A DNA stretch of 64,000 nucleotides from Beutenbergia cavernae DSM 12333 (GTDB taxonomy: Bacteria; Actinomycetota; Actinomycetes; Actinomycetales; Beutenbergiaceae). The notes below the pieces were generated by a model. The model worked only from the letters and a program-made list of their open reading frames with translations. It made no database searches and was not told the DNA's origin. Where the stretch lies: contig NC_012669.1 of NCBI RefSeq assembly GCF_000023105.1, positions 558,001-622,000 of the forward strand. Reading direction: 5' to 3'. Every line of letters begins with the position of its first letter. Position 1 is the first letter of the stretch. Shown here piece by piece: positions 34,693 through 42,855 of the stretch. Position numbers and translations under genes: made by a program.

Positions 34693-35609
34693 CGGGAGGT
34701 CTCCTCGAGCTCGTCGCCGTAGTGCCGCAGGAACAGCTCCTCGAGCGACGGCGGGGCGCAGGTGAGGCTGCGGAGGCCGCGGTGCGTGAGGCTCGTCATG
34801 ACCTCACCGAGGTGGTCGTTGTCGACGTCGAACGTCACGCGGCCGTCCTCGGTCACCAGGTCGTGGACGCCGGGGAGGGAGCCGATGGACGCGGAGGCGG
34901 CGGCGCCGTCGTCGAGCACCGCCGACACGGTGGACCGCGTGAGGTGTCGCATCTCGTCCAGCGTCCCGGTCTCGACGGTGCGGCCCGCGCGGATGATCGT
35001 CACGGTGTCGCAGAGCTTCTCGACCTCCGCGAGGATGTGGCTCGAGAGCAGCACGGAGCGCCCCTCCGCCTTGATCTCGGTGATGCACTCGCGGAAGACC
35101 GTCTCCATGAGCGGGTCGAGGCCCGACGTCGGCTCGTCGAGCACGAAGAGCTCCGCGTCGGACGCGAGGGCCGCGACGAGAGCGACCTTCTGACGGTTCC
35201 CCTTGGAGTACGTGCGCGTCTTCTTCGTCGGGTCGAGCTCGAAGCGCTCGAGCAAGCGCGCCCGCCGTGTGGCGTCGACGCCGCCGCGCAGGCGGGAGAG
35301 GTAGTCGATCGCCTCGCCGCCCGAGAGGTTGGGCCACAGCGCGACGTCGCCAGGCACGTAGGCGATGCGCCGGTGGAGGTCGACGGCGTCGCGCCACGGG
35401 TCGCCGCCGAGGAGGGTTGCGGAGCCGGCGTCGGCGCGGAGCAGCCCGAGGAGCACGCGGATCGTGGTCGACTTCCCGGCGCCGTTCGGGCCGAGGAAGC
35501 CGGCGACCTCGCCGGTGCGGACCGTGAGGTCCAGGCCGTCGAGCGCGCGCACGGGGCCGAACGTCTTGACGAGGTCGCGGATGCCGACGGCGTCACTGGT
35601 GCTGGTCAT
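34689..35609 (-). CDS. ABC exporter ATP-binding protein
   Basis: 306 residues. Walker [10 protein letters not shown] near 40, a signature region [15 protein letters not shown], Walker [13 protein letters not shown] and the switch histidine in LLSSHIL. About 80 C-terminal residues follow the ATPase core, as in the DrrA-like group. It powers the permease at 33097-34692. Its start overlaps the end of the tetR gene by 17 bp, so all three genes form one operon. Confidence 0.95.
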   Translation of the reverse strand: MTSTSDAVGIRDLVKTFGPVRALDGLDLTVRTGEVAGFLGPNGAGKSTTIRVLLGLLRADAGSATLLGGDPWRDAVDLHRRIAYVPGDVALWPNLSGGEAIDYLSRLRGGVDATRRARLLERFELDPTKKTRTYSKGNRQKVALVAALASDAELFVLDEPTSGLDPLMETVFRECITEIKAEGRSVLLSSHILAEVEKLCDTVTIIRAGRTVETGTLDEMRHLTRSTVSAVLDDGAAASASIGSLPGVHDLVTEDGRVTFDVDNDHLGEVMTSLTHRGLRSLTCAPPSLEELFLRHYGDELEETSR

Positions 35610-36348
35610 GGGTCGCCTTTCGTGGGCGGGGTCTGGGGGTCTCGGGGGTCTTCGGGCTTCCGGACGACGGCGTCGGCGGCGGGTGCGCCCGCTCGTACTC
35701 CAGGTACGCGTCGAGCATCGAGCTGTCGGTGAAGAGCCCGTCGGTGTAGAGCTCGAGCAGCGGGGCGGTGTAGCGCTCGACGTAGCGTTCGATCGCCTCC
35801 GACATGGACTCGCCGGGTCCGGGCGGGTCGAGCGCGAGCTCGAGGGCGAGGCTCCCGATGCTCTGGCTCGTGAGCGCTCGAGCGCGTGCCACCTCGTCCC
35901 GGGACGGGCGCACGAGTCCGCTCGCGGCGCTCCGCTCGAGGAAGGCTGCGGCGTCGGCCGCTGCGTGCTCGACGAAGTCGCGGGCGAGCTGCCCGCCTGC
36001 CTGCACGCTGCGGAAGACGTACGCCACGAGCGGGGCGAACTCGGCGACGGCGGCGAGCTGGGTGATCATCGCGCCGGACGGGCCCGAGACGTCGGCGGCA
36101 CGTCGCGCCTCGTTCAGGGCGCTCAGCACGTGCGCGTCGCACGCCTCGCGCAGGCCGTCCTTGGACCCGAAGTGGTGAGCCACGAGCCCGACGCTGACAC
36201 CCGCCTCCTGTGCGATCGCCCGCAGGCCGACGCCGAACCCGTGCTCGCCGAACAGGCGGATCGCGCCGTCGCGGATCCGGGCGCGGGCGGTGAGGTCCGA
36301 CGGCGGAGCGGCGGTCGTGCCGCCGCCTGGCTGTCGCGTTGAACGCAT
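35593..36348 (-). CDS. TetR-family regulator of the ABC exporter
   Basis: 251 residues from the ATG at 36348. The HTH lies at [44 protein letters not shown]; the rest is a helical ligand-binding domain with a proline-rich tail. It probably represses the exporter operon it heads. Another ATG nine bases upstream (36357) is possible; TAGCAT overlaps it and stands 7 nt before 36348, favouring a leaderless start there. A TGAAC-GCAT-GTTCA palindrome covers the start codon. Confidence 0.85.
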   Translation of the reverse strand: MRSTRQPGGGTTAAPPSDLTARARIRDGAIRLFGEHGFGVGLRAIAQEAGVSVGLVAHHFGSKDGLREACDAHVLSALNEARRAADVSGPSGAMITQLAAVAEFAPLVAYVFRSVQAGGQLARDFVEHAAADAAAFLERSAASGLVRPSRDEVARARALTSQSIGSLALELALDPPGPGESMSEAIERYVERYTAPLLELYTDGLFTDSSMLDAYLEYERAHPPPTPSSGSPKTPETPRPRPRKATHDQHQ

Positions 36349-36353
36349 GTTCA
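36340..36353. promoter_or_regulatory. Palindrome over the tetR start
   Basis: TGAACGCATGTTCA, five-base arms around GCAT, covers the tetR start codon. A half-site TTGAACGC/GCGTTCA pair also frames the region (36339 and 36367). Probable autoregulatory operator. Confidence 0.5.
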
Positions 36354-36445
36354 GCATGCTAGGCACGCGTTCAGTCAGGGTGCCACCTGATGTGGCGCGC
36401 GTCACAGGGAGCGCGCCCTGGTGGGGGTTCAGCGTCCGCTGTACT

Positions 36446-36463
36446 GTTCAGCACATGCTGAAC
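36446..36463. promoter_or_regulatory. CmtR operator palindrome
   Basis: GTTCAGC-ACAT-GCTGAAC is a perfect 7+7 inverted repeat covering the cmtR start codon (36455). It probably mediates autorepression of the cmtR-ATPase operon, relieved by cadmium or lead. Confidence 0.8.
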
Positions 36464-36829
36464 TCAGCGACGAACACCCTGGATCGCGTCGAGGTGATGG
36501 GGCGGCTCGGCAGGGCGATGAGCGACCCGACGCGGGCACGGCTCCTGGAGCGGCTGCTGGACGGTCCGACGTATCCGGCCGAGCTCGCGGCGGATCTGGC
36601 GCTGACGCGGTCGAACGTCTCGAACCATCTGGCGTGCCTGCGTGGGTGCGGCCTCGTGCTGACGGTGCCCGACGGTCGCCGCACCCGCTACGAGATCGCC
36701 GACCCGCACCTGGCCGCTGCGCTCGGAGAGCTGATGCGGGTGGTGCTCGACGTCCGCGACGGCCGTGAGTGCGCGAACCCGTTGTGCGACGTCCCGGGGT
36801 GCACCGCCTGCGAGACGGGGACCGCGTGA
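36455..36829 (+). CDS. cmtR: CmtR-type ArsR metal sensor
   Basis: 124 residues. The winged helix (LGRAMSDPTRARLLERLLDG to SNVSNHLACLRGCGLVL) contains C61 and C65, and a third ligand, C106, lies in the cysteine-rich tail (ECANPLCDVPGC). The 4- and 41-residue spacings equal those of the C57/C61/C102 cadmium/lead site of Mycobacterium CmtR. It should repress the metal ATPase gene, whose start overlaps its stop (GTGA). C111, C116 and C119 are additional tail cysteines. Confidence 0.93.
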   Translation: MLNSATNTLDRVEVMGRLGRAMSDPTRARLLERLLDGPTYPAELAADLALTRSNVSNHLACLRGCGLVLTVPDGRRTRYEIADPHLAAALGELMRVVLDVRDGRECANPLCDVPGCTACETGTA

Positions 36830-38865
36830 GCCGGGAGTGCTGCGGCGACGACGAGATCGACGCTCGCGAGCTGCAGCTGCGAGCCCTCGCCGACGGGTCG
36901 TCCGGCGCGCTCTCCGGCGGCGCCGATGACGACGATGCCGCCGCGAGCGAGGAGGAGTTCGTCCCGTTCTGGCGGGATCGGGTGTTGCTGCTGCCGGCGG
37001 CATCCGGGGTCCTCCTCGGCGTCGGCTACGTGCTGGAGTGGACGGGTTCGGACGCTCCGGCGCTCGTGGCGCAGGGCGCCAGCCTGCTCGCGGGCGCGTG
37101 GACGTTCGTCCCGGGCGCCGTACGACGGCTCGCCCGCGGCAGGCTCGGCGTCGGGCTGCTGATGACGATCGCGGCCGTGGGCGCCGTCGCCCTCGGGCAC
37201 GTGGGCGAGGCCGCCGCTCTGGCGTTCCTGTTCTCGATCGCCGAGGCGCTCGAGGACCGCGCGATGGATCGCGCCAAGCACGGTCTGCGCGCCCTGCTCG
37301 CGCTCATGCCCGCCACGGCGCGCATCTCGCGGATGGCCGGAGAGATCGAGATCCCGGCGGCGCAGGTCCGTGAGCTCGACCTCCTCGTCGTCCGACCCGG
37401 CGAGCGCATCGCCACCGACGGCGTGGTCACCACCGGGCGCAGCTCGCTCGACACGTCCGCCGTCACCGGGGAGTCCATCCCGGTCGAGGTCGCGCCGGGC
37501 GACGCCGTTCTCGCCGGGGCCGTGAACGGGACGGGTGCGCTGCTCGTCGAGGCGACGGCGGACGGGCGCGACAACTCCCTCACCACGATCGTCCGGCTCG
37601 TCGAGGAGGCCCAGGCGCGCAAGGGCGAGCGGGCGCGGCTCGCGGACCGGATCGCACGTCCCCTGGTGCCGGCGGTGCTCGTCCTCGCCGCCCTGGTGGC
37701 GGTCTGGGGACTGATCGTCGGCGACCCGGCGCTGTGGACGCAACGGGCGCTCGTCGTCCTCGTCGCGGCCTCCCCGTGCGCCCTGGCGATCGCCGTCCCC
37801 GTCACGGTGATCTCGGCGATCGGGGCCGCGAGCCGGTTCGGCATGGTCGTCAGGTCGGGCGCCGCGTTCGAGGAGCTCGGGGCCGTGCGTGCCGTGGCGA
37901 TCGACAAGACGGGCACGCTCACCAGGAACCGGCCCGCCGTCGTCGAGGTCAGCACCCGTGCCGGCGTCACGGAGCACCAGGCGCTCACGCTCGCCGCCGC
38001 GCTCGAGGCGCGCAGCACGCACCCCCTGGCTGCGGCGATCCTCGCGGCCGCCCCGAGCCCGCCGCTCGCGCACGACGTCGCCGAGCTCCCCGGGCGCGGG
38101 CTCCAGGGGGACGTCGACGGCGTCCGGGTGCAGGTCGGCACTACCCGGTGGCTCGATCCCGGGGACCTCGCCGACGACGCCGCTCGCCTCGAGGGCGAGG
38201 GCATGACGGTGGTGGCGGTCGTGTCCGACGGCGTCCCGGCGGCCGTGATCGGGATCCGCGACGAGTTGCGGCCCGAGGCGCCCGACGCCGTCGCCCGCCT
38301 GCGGGCCGACGGGATCACCGTGACGATGGTCACCGGCGACAACGAACGCACCGCCCGGGCGCTCGCCGCGGAGGCCGGCATCGAGGACGTGCGCGCGGCC
38401 CAGCTGCCACAGGACAAGGAGCGGGCCGTCCGGGAGTCCTCGTCCCGCGTCCCGACGGCGATGATCGGCGACGGCGTGAACGACGCGCCGGCGCTCGCGG
38501 CGGCGGACGTCGGGATCGCCATGGGCGTGGGTGGCTCAGCGGCCGCGATCGAGTCGGCCGACGTCGCCTTCACGGGTGCGGACCTGCGGCTCGTCCCGCA
38601 GGGCCTCGCTCACGCCCGTCGCGGTCGGCGCATCATGACCGGCAACATCGCCCTCGCCCTCGCCATCATCGTGGTCCTGTTCCCGCTCGCGCTGTTCGGC
38701 GTGCTCCCTCTGGCGGGCGTCGTCCTCGTCCACGAGGTCGCGGAGGTCGTGGTCATCCTCAACGGCGTCCGGGCGGCGCGCACGGCCGGCGCGCTCGCGC
38801 CGCTGGCCCCTGTCGCCGGCCGGGGCGAACGCCTCCCCACCGGAGCGGCTCAGCGGGTCCGGTAG
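36826..38865 (+). CDS. P1B-type heavy-metal exporting ATPase (CmtA/CtpG-like)
   Basis: 679 residues. TGES, the phosphorylated aspartate in DKTGTLT, MVTGDN and GDGVNDAPAL define the P-type pump. The membrane metal motif is SPC (AASPCALAIAVP) and the last helices carry HEVAEVVVILNGVRAAR, pointing to the P1B-4 group. No complete HMA domain is present, but the N-terminus has a CC pair at residues 5-6. The GTG start overlaps cmtR, matching the mycobacterial cmtR-cmtA pairing for cadmium/lead efflux. The exact metal is inferred. Confidence 0.93.
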   Translation: MSRECCGDDEIDARELQLRALADGSSGALSGGADDDDAAASEEEFVPFWRDRVLLLPAASGVLLGVGYVLEWTGSDAPALVAQGASLLAGAWTFVPGAVRRLARGRLGVGLLMTIAAVGAVALGHVGEAAALAFLFSIAEALEDRAMDRAKHGLRALLALMPATARISRMAGEIEIPAAQVRELDLLVVRPGERIATDGVVTTGRSSLDTSAVTGESIPVEVAPGDAVLAGAVNGTGALLVEATADGRDNSLTTIVRLVEEAQARKGERARLADRIARPLVPAVLVLAALVAVWGLIVGDPALWTQRALVVLVAASPCALAIAVPVTVISAIGAASRFGMVVRSGAAFEELGAVRAVAIDKTGTLTRNRPAVVEVSTRAGVTEHQALTLAAALEARSTHPLAAAILAAAPSPPLAHDVAELPGRGLQGDVDGVRVQVGTTRWLDPGDLADDAARLEGEGMTVVAVVSDGVPAAVIGIRDELRPEAPDAVARLRADGITVTMVTGDNERTARALAAEAGIEDVRAAQLPQDKERAVRESSSRVPTAMIGDGVNDAPALAAADVGIAMGVGGSAAAIESADVAFTGADLRLVPQGLAHARRGRRIMTGNIALALAIIVVLFPLALFGVLPLAGVVLVHEVAEVVVILNGVRAARTAGALAPLAPVAGRGERLPTGAAQRVR

Positions 38866-39407
38866 TGCGCGTAGATCAGGCCGCTGTCGAAGGAACGCTC
38901 CTGGACCAGGTCGAGATCGAGGCGTACGCCGTCGGGGAAGAATCGCTTGCCGCCGCCGACCACGCTCGTGGTCATGAACAGGTGGTACTCGTCGACCAGC
39001 CCGGCCGCGATCGCCTGGGCGGCGAGGTTCGGGCCGTCGACGGAGAGGTCGTGATCGGAGGAGGCCTTGAGCTTGCGCACCGCGTCCGGGTCGAAGGTTC
39101 GCTCGATGCGGGTCTTCGCGCTCGACGGCGACTCCAGCGTCGTGGAGTAGACGACCTTCTCCGCGGCCTGCCAGTCGCGGGCGTACTGCACGATGTGCGG
39201 TGGCGCATCCGGATCGGTGTGCGCGGTCTCCCAGAAGACCATCGTCTCGTACATCCGCCGCCCGTAGAGGTACGTGCCGACGTGGCGGAACGTGTCGCCG
39301 ATGAAGGTGTGCACCTCCTCGTCCTCGGCTCCCCGGCCGAGGTCGCCCTCCGCGGCCTCGGCGTAGCCGTCGAGCGAGGTGATCATCGAGTAGATGAGCT
39401 TGGCCAT
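38850..39407 (-). CDS. Dihydrofolate-reductase-like (RibD C-terminal) family protein
   Basis: 185 residues, matching the YyaP/RibD_C dihydrofolate-reductase-like family: KLIYSMITSLDGYAE, YLYGRRMYETM, VYSTTL, DLSVDGPNLAAQAI and VVGGGKRFFPDGV. Members bind NADPH; substrate is unknown. The ATG at 39407 has GAAGGAG upstream. The 3' end overlaps the convergent ATPase gene by 16 bp. It is divergent from a TetR gene with two shared operators, so it is probably that regulator's target. Confidence 0.9.
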   Translation of the reverse strand: MAKLIYSMITSLDGYAEAAEGDLGRGAEDEEVHTFIGDTFRHVGTYLYGRRMYETMVFWETAHTDPDAPPHIVQYARDWQAAEKVVYSTTLESPSSAKTRIERTFDPDAVRKLKASSDHDLSVDGPNLAAQAIAAGLVDEYHLFMTTSVVGGGKRFFPDGVRLDLDLVQERSFDSGLIYAHYRTR

Positions 39408-39426
39408 GTCGAGCTCCTTCGCTTGA

Positions 39427-39446
39427 GGTGAGTCAACGGGCTCACC
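39427..39446. promoter_or_regulatory. TetR operator 1
   Basis: GGTGAGTCAACGGGCTCACC, an inverted repeat with GGTGAG/CTCACC arms, lies 20 bp before the DHFR-like start and shares its left half with operator 2. Confidence 0.75.
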
Positions 39447-39472
39447 ACAAGCACGGTAGTCATATCCGTAGT

Positions 39473-39492
39473 CGTGAGTCAAGTAACTCACC
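39473..39492. promoter_or_regulatory. TetR operator 2
   Basis: CGTGAGTCAAGTAACTCACC, arms GTGAGT/ACTCAC, lies 46 bp (centre to centre) from operator 1 and 20 bp before the tetR start. The two sites allow coordinate control of both divergent genes. Confidence 0.78.
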
Positions 39493-39511
39493 TCTATGGC
39501 ACTATGGATCC

Positions 39512-40144
39512 ATGCCGCGCGAGCTCTCCACCTACCATCGGGGAGTCGCCGCGGCCAACCGTGCGGCGATCCTCGACGCGGCCATGGCCCTGTTCCTCGC
39601 GTCCGGCTACGACCGCACCTCGCTGGCGAGCGTCGCCGAGAGCGCGGGGGTGTCCAAGGCGACGCTGTTCAAGCAGTTCCCGACGAAGGCGGAGCTCTTC
39701 GAGGCGACGGTGCTCGCGGCGGGCGGCACACCTGGTGGGGAGCTCGTGGATCCGCCGCCGGGAGACTTCCATGGCGGCCTGGTCACACTGGGCCTCGCGT
39801 ACGCGGAGCTGCTGACACGCCCCGGGATGGAGGACCTGATCCGCGTCGTGATCGCCGAGGCCCCGCGGTTCCCGGAGCTGCGCGAGCAGACGTTCGACTT
39901 CGGCACGCTGCCCGTGCTCGCGGCGCTGGGGCGATATCTCCGGGCGGAGCACGCCGCGGGCACTGCCGACGTGGACGACCCGGACGCGGCCTCGGCGCAG
40001 TTCCTCGGGATGATCTCCACCGTCGTCTTCTGGCCTCGCCTCGTCCACGGCAACTGGTCCCTCAGCGACGAGGAGACGCTTCGCGTGGTGGACGACGCGG
40101 CCCGGACGATGGCCGCGCGCTACGGCGTGGCCGTGGGCAGCTGA
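39512..40144 (+). CDS. TetR-family regulator of the DHFR-like gene
   Basis: 210 residues from the ATG at 39512. The HTH is NRAAILDAAMALFLASGYDRTSLASVAESAGVSKATLFKQFPTK, split here as helix 1 to helix 3 within residues 16-58; a TetR_C-type domain follows (AELLTRPGMEDLIRVVIAEAPRFPEL). It probably represses itself and the divergent reductase through the two operators between them. The ligand is unknown. Confidence 0.92.
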   Translation: MPRELSTYHRGVAAANRAAILDAAMALFLASGYDRTSLASVAESAGVSKATLFKQFPTKAELFEATVLAAGGTPGGELVDPPPGDFHGGLVTLGLAYAELLTRPGMEDLIRVVIAEAPRFPELREQTFDFGTLPVLAALGRYLRAEHAAGTADVDDPDAASAQFLGMISTVVFWPRLVHGNWSLSDEETLRVVDDAARTMAARYGVAVGS

Positions 40145-40188
40145 TCCGCCGACGCGGCTGGTCGTCGGGCCGGCGCGCCGATGACGAA

Positions 40189-40214
40189 GCCCCGGAACCA
40201 GACGGCTCCGGGGC
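40189..40214 (-). terminator. Terminator hairpin after tRNA-Ser (GGA)
   Basis: GCCCCGGAACC (40189-40199) pairs with GGCTCCGGGGC (40204-40214), one G-T wobble and a 4-nt loop, 6 nt downstream of the minus-strand tRNA; CTTCGTC follows. Confidence 0.75.
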
Positions 40215-40219
40215 CTCCG

Positions 40220-40307
40220 TGGCGGAGGATGGGGGATTCGAACCCCCGAGGGCTTGCACCCAACACGCTTTCCAAGCGTGCGCCATAGGCCACTAGGCGA
40301 ATCCTCC
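40220..40307 (-). tRNA. tRNA-Ser (anticodon GGA)
   Basis: Acceptor GGAGGAT pairs with ATCCTCC; the anticodon stem CACGC/GCGTG frames TTGGAAA; a long variable arm (GGGTGCAAGCCC) and the T-arm GGGGGTTCGAATCCCCC follow. The 3' CCA is encoded at 40222-40220. Confidence 0.95.
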
Positions 40308-40384
40308 GAGCCCGACGAGGATACCGGAGCCTCGGGCGCCCCCCGAACGTGAGGGGCGCCGCGCCGTCGTCGTCCGCGTCACAC

Positions 40385-40427
40385 GTGTGGAAGGTCGGTC
40401 ACCGCTCCGAGCACCGATCTTCCACAC
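40385..40427. terminator. Hairpin D after the M20 hydrolase gene
   Basis: GTGTGGAAGGTCGGT (40385-40399) pairs with ACCGATCTTCCACAC (40413-40427) with one wobble and a 13-nt loop, starting 11 nt past the stop of the minus-strand gene at 40438. Probable terminator; no second copy is seen in the window. Confidence 0.65.
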
Positions 40428-40437
40428 CGGCAGCGGG

Positions 40438-41721
40438 TCAGCTCCCGAGCCACTCCGAGGCCGCCGCGAGCATCGCGCGCACGGCGCCGTCGAGCGTTCC
40501 CGGCGCCGACGGCGCGAAGTGCGGGGAGTGGTTGTACGCCACGCCCTCGGGCAGCGACATGATCGACGCGCGCCCGGCCAGGATGTCCGCGAACAGCGCC
40601 GGGTCGTAGCCGCCCACGAACCAGAACACCGACGGGCAGCCCGCTGCCGCACCGAACCGGCCGAAGTCCTCGCTCCCGGACACCGGCCGGGGCATCTCGT
40701 GCACGTGCCCGGTCCCGAGCCCGAGGGCCAGCGCCGCGCGGGTCCGGGCCTCGCCGTCGACGTCGTTGGCGTTGAGCGGGAGCGAGTGGAGGTACGTGAA
40801 CTCCGGCTCGCGCGGGGCACCGGACGCCGCCGCCTCGGCGCGCGCCATCCGCTCGATGGCCGCCATCACCTGGTCGCGGATGGTCGGGTCGAACGTGCGG
40901 ACGCTGATCTTGAGCACCGCGTCGTCGGGGATGATGTTCTCCTTCATCCCCGCCACGAGGGAGCCCACCGTCACCACGACCGGGTCCTGCGAGGAGATCT
41001 CGCGTGACGCGATGGTCTGCAGCCGCATCACGAGCGACGCCCCCATGACCACAGGGTCCACCGTGAGCTCCGGCGTCGAGCCGTGGCCCCCGCGCCCGAA
41101 CAGCCGGATGTGCACGGCGTCCGCCGTCGCCATCATCGGTCCCGGTCGCAGCATGGCGTGACCGGCGGGGAGCGAGGAGACGTGTTGCCCGAGGCACACG
41201 TCCGGCGTCCCGAATCTCGCGAACAGGTCGTCCTCGATCATCGCCTGAGCGCCCTCGCCGGTCTCCTCGGCGGGCTGGAACACGGCGAGGACGGTGCCGG
41301 ACCAGGCGCCGCGATTCTCGGCGAGCTGCGCCGTCGCCCCGAGGAGCGCGGTGACGTGGACGTCGTGCCCGCAGCCGTGCATCACCGGGACCTCGACGCC
41401 GTCGGCCCCGATCGCCGTCACCGTCGACGCGAACGGCAGACCCGTGTCCTCGCGCAGCGGCAGCCCGTCCATGTCGGCTCGGAGGAGGACGCGCGGTCCG
41501 GCGCCGTTGGCGAGGACGCCGACGACGCCCGTGCCGCCCACGCCCTCGGTCACCTCGTAGCCCTGCGCGCGGAGCCGTTCCGCGACGACGCCGGCCGTCC
41601 GGTGCTCCTGCATCGACAGCTCCGGGTGGGCGTGCAGGTCCTCGTACAGGGAGCGCAGGTCCGCCAGTCGTCCGTCGAGCCCGTCGGTCAGGGCGTCGAT
41701 GCGGGTGGGGGCGTCGGTCAC
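40438..41721 (-). CDS. M20D amidohydrolase / amidase
   Basis: 427 residues of the HipO/IAA-amino-acid hydrolase group: the metal ligands in HGCGHDVH, QPAEETGEGA, and the dimerisation domain around VHIRLFGRGGHGS. It hydrolyses N-acyl or N-carbamoyl amino acids or similar amides in the cytoplasm; the natural substrate is unknown. Length and motif order are normal. It appears monocistronic. Confidence 0.93.
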   Translation of the reverse strand: MTDAPTRIDALTDGLDGRLADLRSLYEDLHAHPELSMQEHRTAGVVAERLRAQGYEVTEGVGGTGVVGVLANGAGPRVLLRADMDGLPLREDTGLPFASTVTAIGADGVEVPVMHGCGHDVHVTALLGATAQLAENRGAWSGTVLAVFQPAEETGEGAQAMIEDDLFARFGTPDVCLGQHVSSLPAGHAMLRPGPMMATADAVHIRLFGRGGHGSTPELTVDPVVMGASLVMRLQTIASREISSQDPVVVTVGSLVAGMKENIIPDDAVLKISVRTFDPTIRDQVMAAIERMARAEAAASGAPREPEFTYLHSLPLNANDVDGEARTRAALALGLGTGHVHEMPRPVSGSEDFGRFGAAAGCPSVFWFVGGYDPALFADILAGRASIMSLPEGVAYNHSPHFAPSAPGTLDGAVRAMLAAASEWLGS

Positions 41722-41813
41722 GGTTCCTCCTCGGTGCGGGTCGCGATCAGCGTAGGGCTGCCGGGGACGACGGCGCCCGGCCGGGACAGCTCGGCGGGAT
41801 CAGGCCGACGGCG

Positions 41814-42539
41814 TCAGCGGCCGAGCACGCGGACCGAGTCGATCTCGAACCGGGCCGGGAACGCGGCGTCGTCCACGCCCTGCGCCCCGCCCCAGCCCCC
41901 TCCGACGGCGAGGTTGAGGATGAGGTGGAACGGCGTGTCGAAGGGCCACGTGTCGCGCTCGGCAGCCGCCTCCCGCGCGTAGGTGAAGGACGCCTCGCCG
42001 TCGACGGACCAGGTGATGGACTCCGCGTCCCAGTCCACCGCGTACGTGTGGAACGCCTCCTGCGCGTCGGGGACCGCCGTGGTGGCCGTGCGCTGCGTGC
42101 CGTCGACGTGGTTGTACGCGGCCGTGTGGATGCTGGCGTGCACGACGCCGGGATCGTGCCCGACGTGCTCCATGACGTCGATCTCGCCGTCGTCCGGCCA
42201 ACGTCGTTCGCCCGGCGTCGACGGCAGCATCCAGATCGCCGGCCACGTGCCGCGACCGATCGGCAGCCGGGCCGTCACCTCGACGCGAGCGTGGAGCCAG
42301 GCGGCGCGCGAGACGAGCCGCGCGGACGTGAAGCGCCGGTCCTGCCAGTCCTCGGCGTGCGCCTCGATCACGAGACGGCCGCCGGAGACCCGTGCGTTGC
42401 GCGCCCGGTCCGACGTGTAGAACTGGAGCTCGTCGTTGCCCCAGCCGTGGCCGCCCACGGCGTGGCTCCATCGCGCGGGATCCGGCGCGCCGTCGTCGGC
42501 GAAGTCGTCGGACCACAGCAGGGTCGTCATGACGCGCAT
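41814..42539 (-). CDS. Glycoside hydrolase family 16 beta-glucanase
   Basis: 241 residues. The GH16 catalytic motif is DGEIDVMEHVG, with the first Glu as nucleophile and the last as acid/base, and WPAIWMLP precedes it. Laminarinase-type beta-1,3-glucan hydrolysis is likely. No signal peptide is visible at the N-terminus (MRVMTTLLWSDDFADDG), which is unusual for a polysaccharide hydrolase and suggests cytoplasmic action on imported oligosaccharides, or non-classical export. Confidence 0.92.
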   Translation of the reverse strand: MRVMTTLLWSDDFADDGAPDPARWSHAVGGHGWGNDELQFYTSDRARNARVSGGRLVIEAHAEDWQDRRFTSARLVSRAAWLHARVEVTARLPIGRGTWPAIWMLPSTPGERRWPDDGEIDVMEHVGHDPGVVHASIHTAAYNHVDGTQRTATTAVPDAQEAFHTYAVDWDAESITWSVDGEASFTYAREAAAERDTWPFDTPFHLILNLAVGGGWGGAQGVDDAAFPARFEIDSVRVLGR

Positions 42540-42583
42540 CCCCTTCGTGCCGGCCGACGGCCGTGATCGTATCGGGCTCCGGG

Positions 42584-42660
42584 CGTGCCGAGTGCGGGGC
42601 GAACGCGTGAGTGCGGGCCGGTGCGCACCGCACTCGGACGCTCACTCCGCACTCGGCACG
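42584..42660. repeat. Long hairpin E, dispersed GAGTGCG family
   Basis: Two 33-nt arms (42584-42616 and 42628-42660) pair imperfectly around an 11-nt loop; the ends CGTGCCGAGTGCGG and GAGTGCGG are perfect. It lies between the 5' end of the GH16 gene and the SRP RNA promoter, so it cannot terminate either gene. The arm core is shared with hairpins at 6822 and 19078. Confidence 0.75.
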
Positions 42661-42715
42661 TCGACGACGGCGGAGCGCACGTCCCGCGTCGTCCTCACCT
42701 GTGTGTGGGCTCGGG

Positions 42716-42721
42716 TAACCT
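42716..42721 (+). promoter_or_regulatory. Predicted -10 of the SRP RNA gene
   Basis: TAACCT, 7 nt before the first base of the RNA at about 42729; the -35 is not clear. Confidence 0.5.
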
Positions 42722-42728
42722 GGGTCGC

Positions 42729-42816
42729 GACCCCTCGTGTGGCGTCATCCCGCTGAACCCCCCCAGGGCCGGAAGGCAGCAAGGGCAGGTGGGCTCTGGC
42801 GGGTGCGCGAGGGGTC
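42729..42816 (+). ncRNA. ffs: Signal recognition particle RNA, small bacterial type
   Basis: The terminal stem GACCCCTCG (42729-42737) pairs with CGAGGGGTC (42808-42816). The apical domain carries the conserved CAGGGCCGGAAGGCAGCAAGGG with the GGAA tetraloop and the asymmetric AGCA bulge bound by Ffh. Placement upstream of dnaX-recR, here separated by three ABC genes, is common in actinobacteria. Confidence 0.95.
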
Positions 42817-42855
42817 CTCACGTCCCGGAGCGTCCCGGAGCCCGGGCGCCGACGC

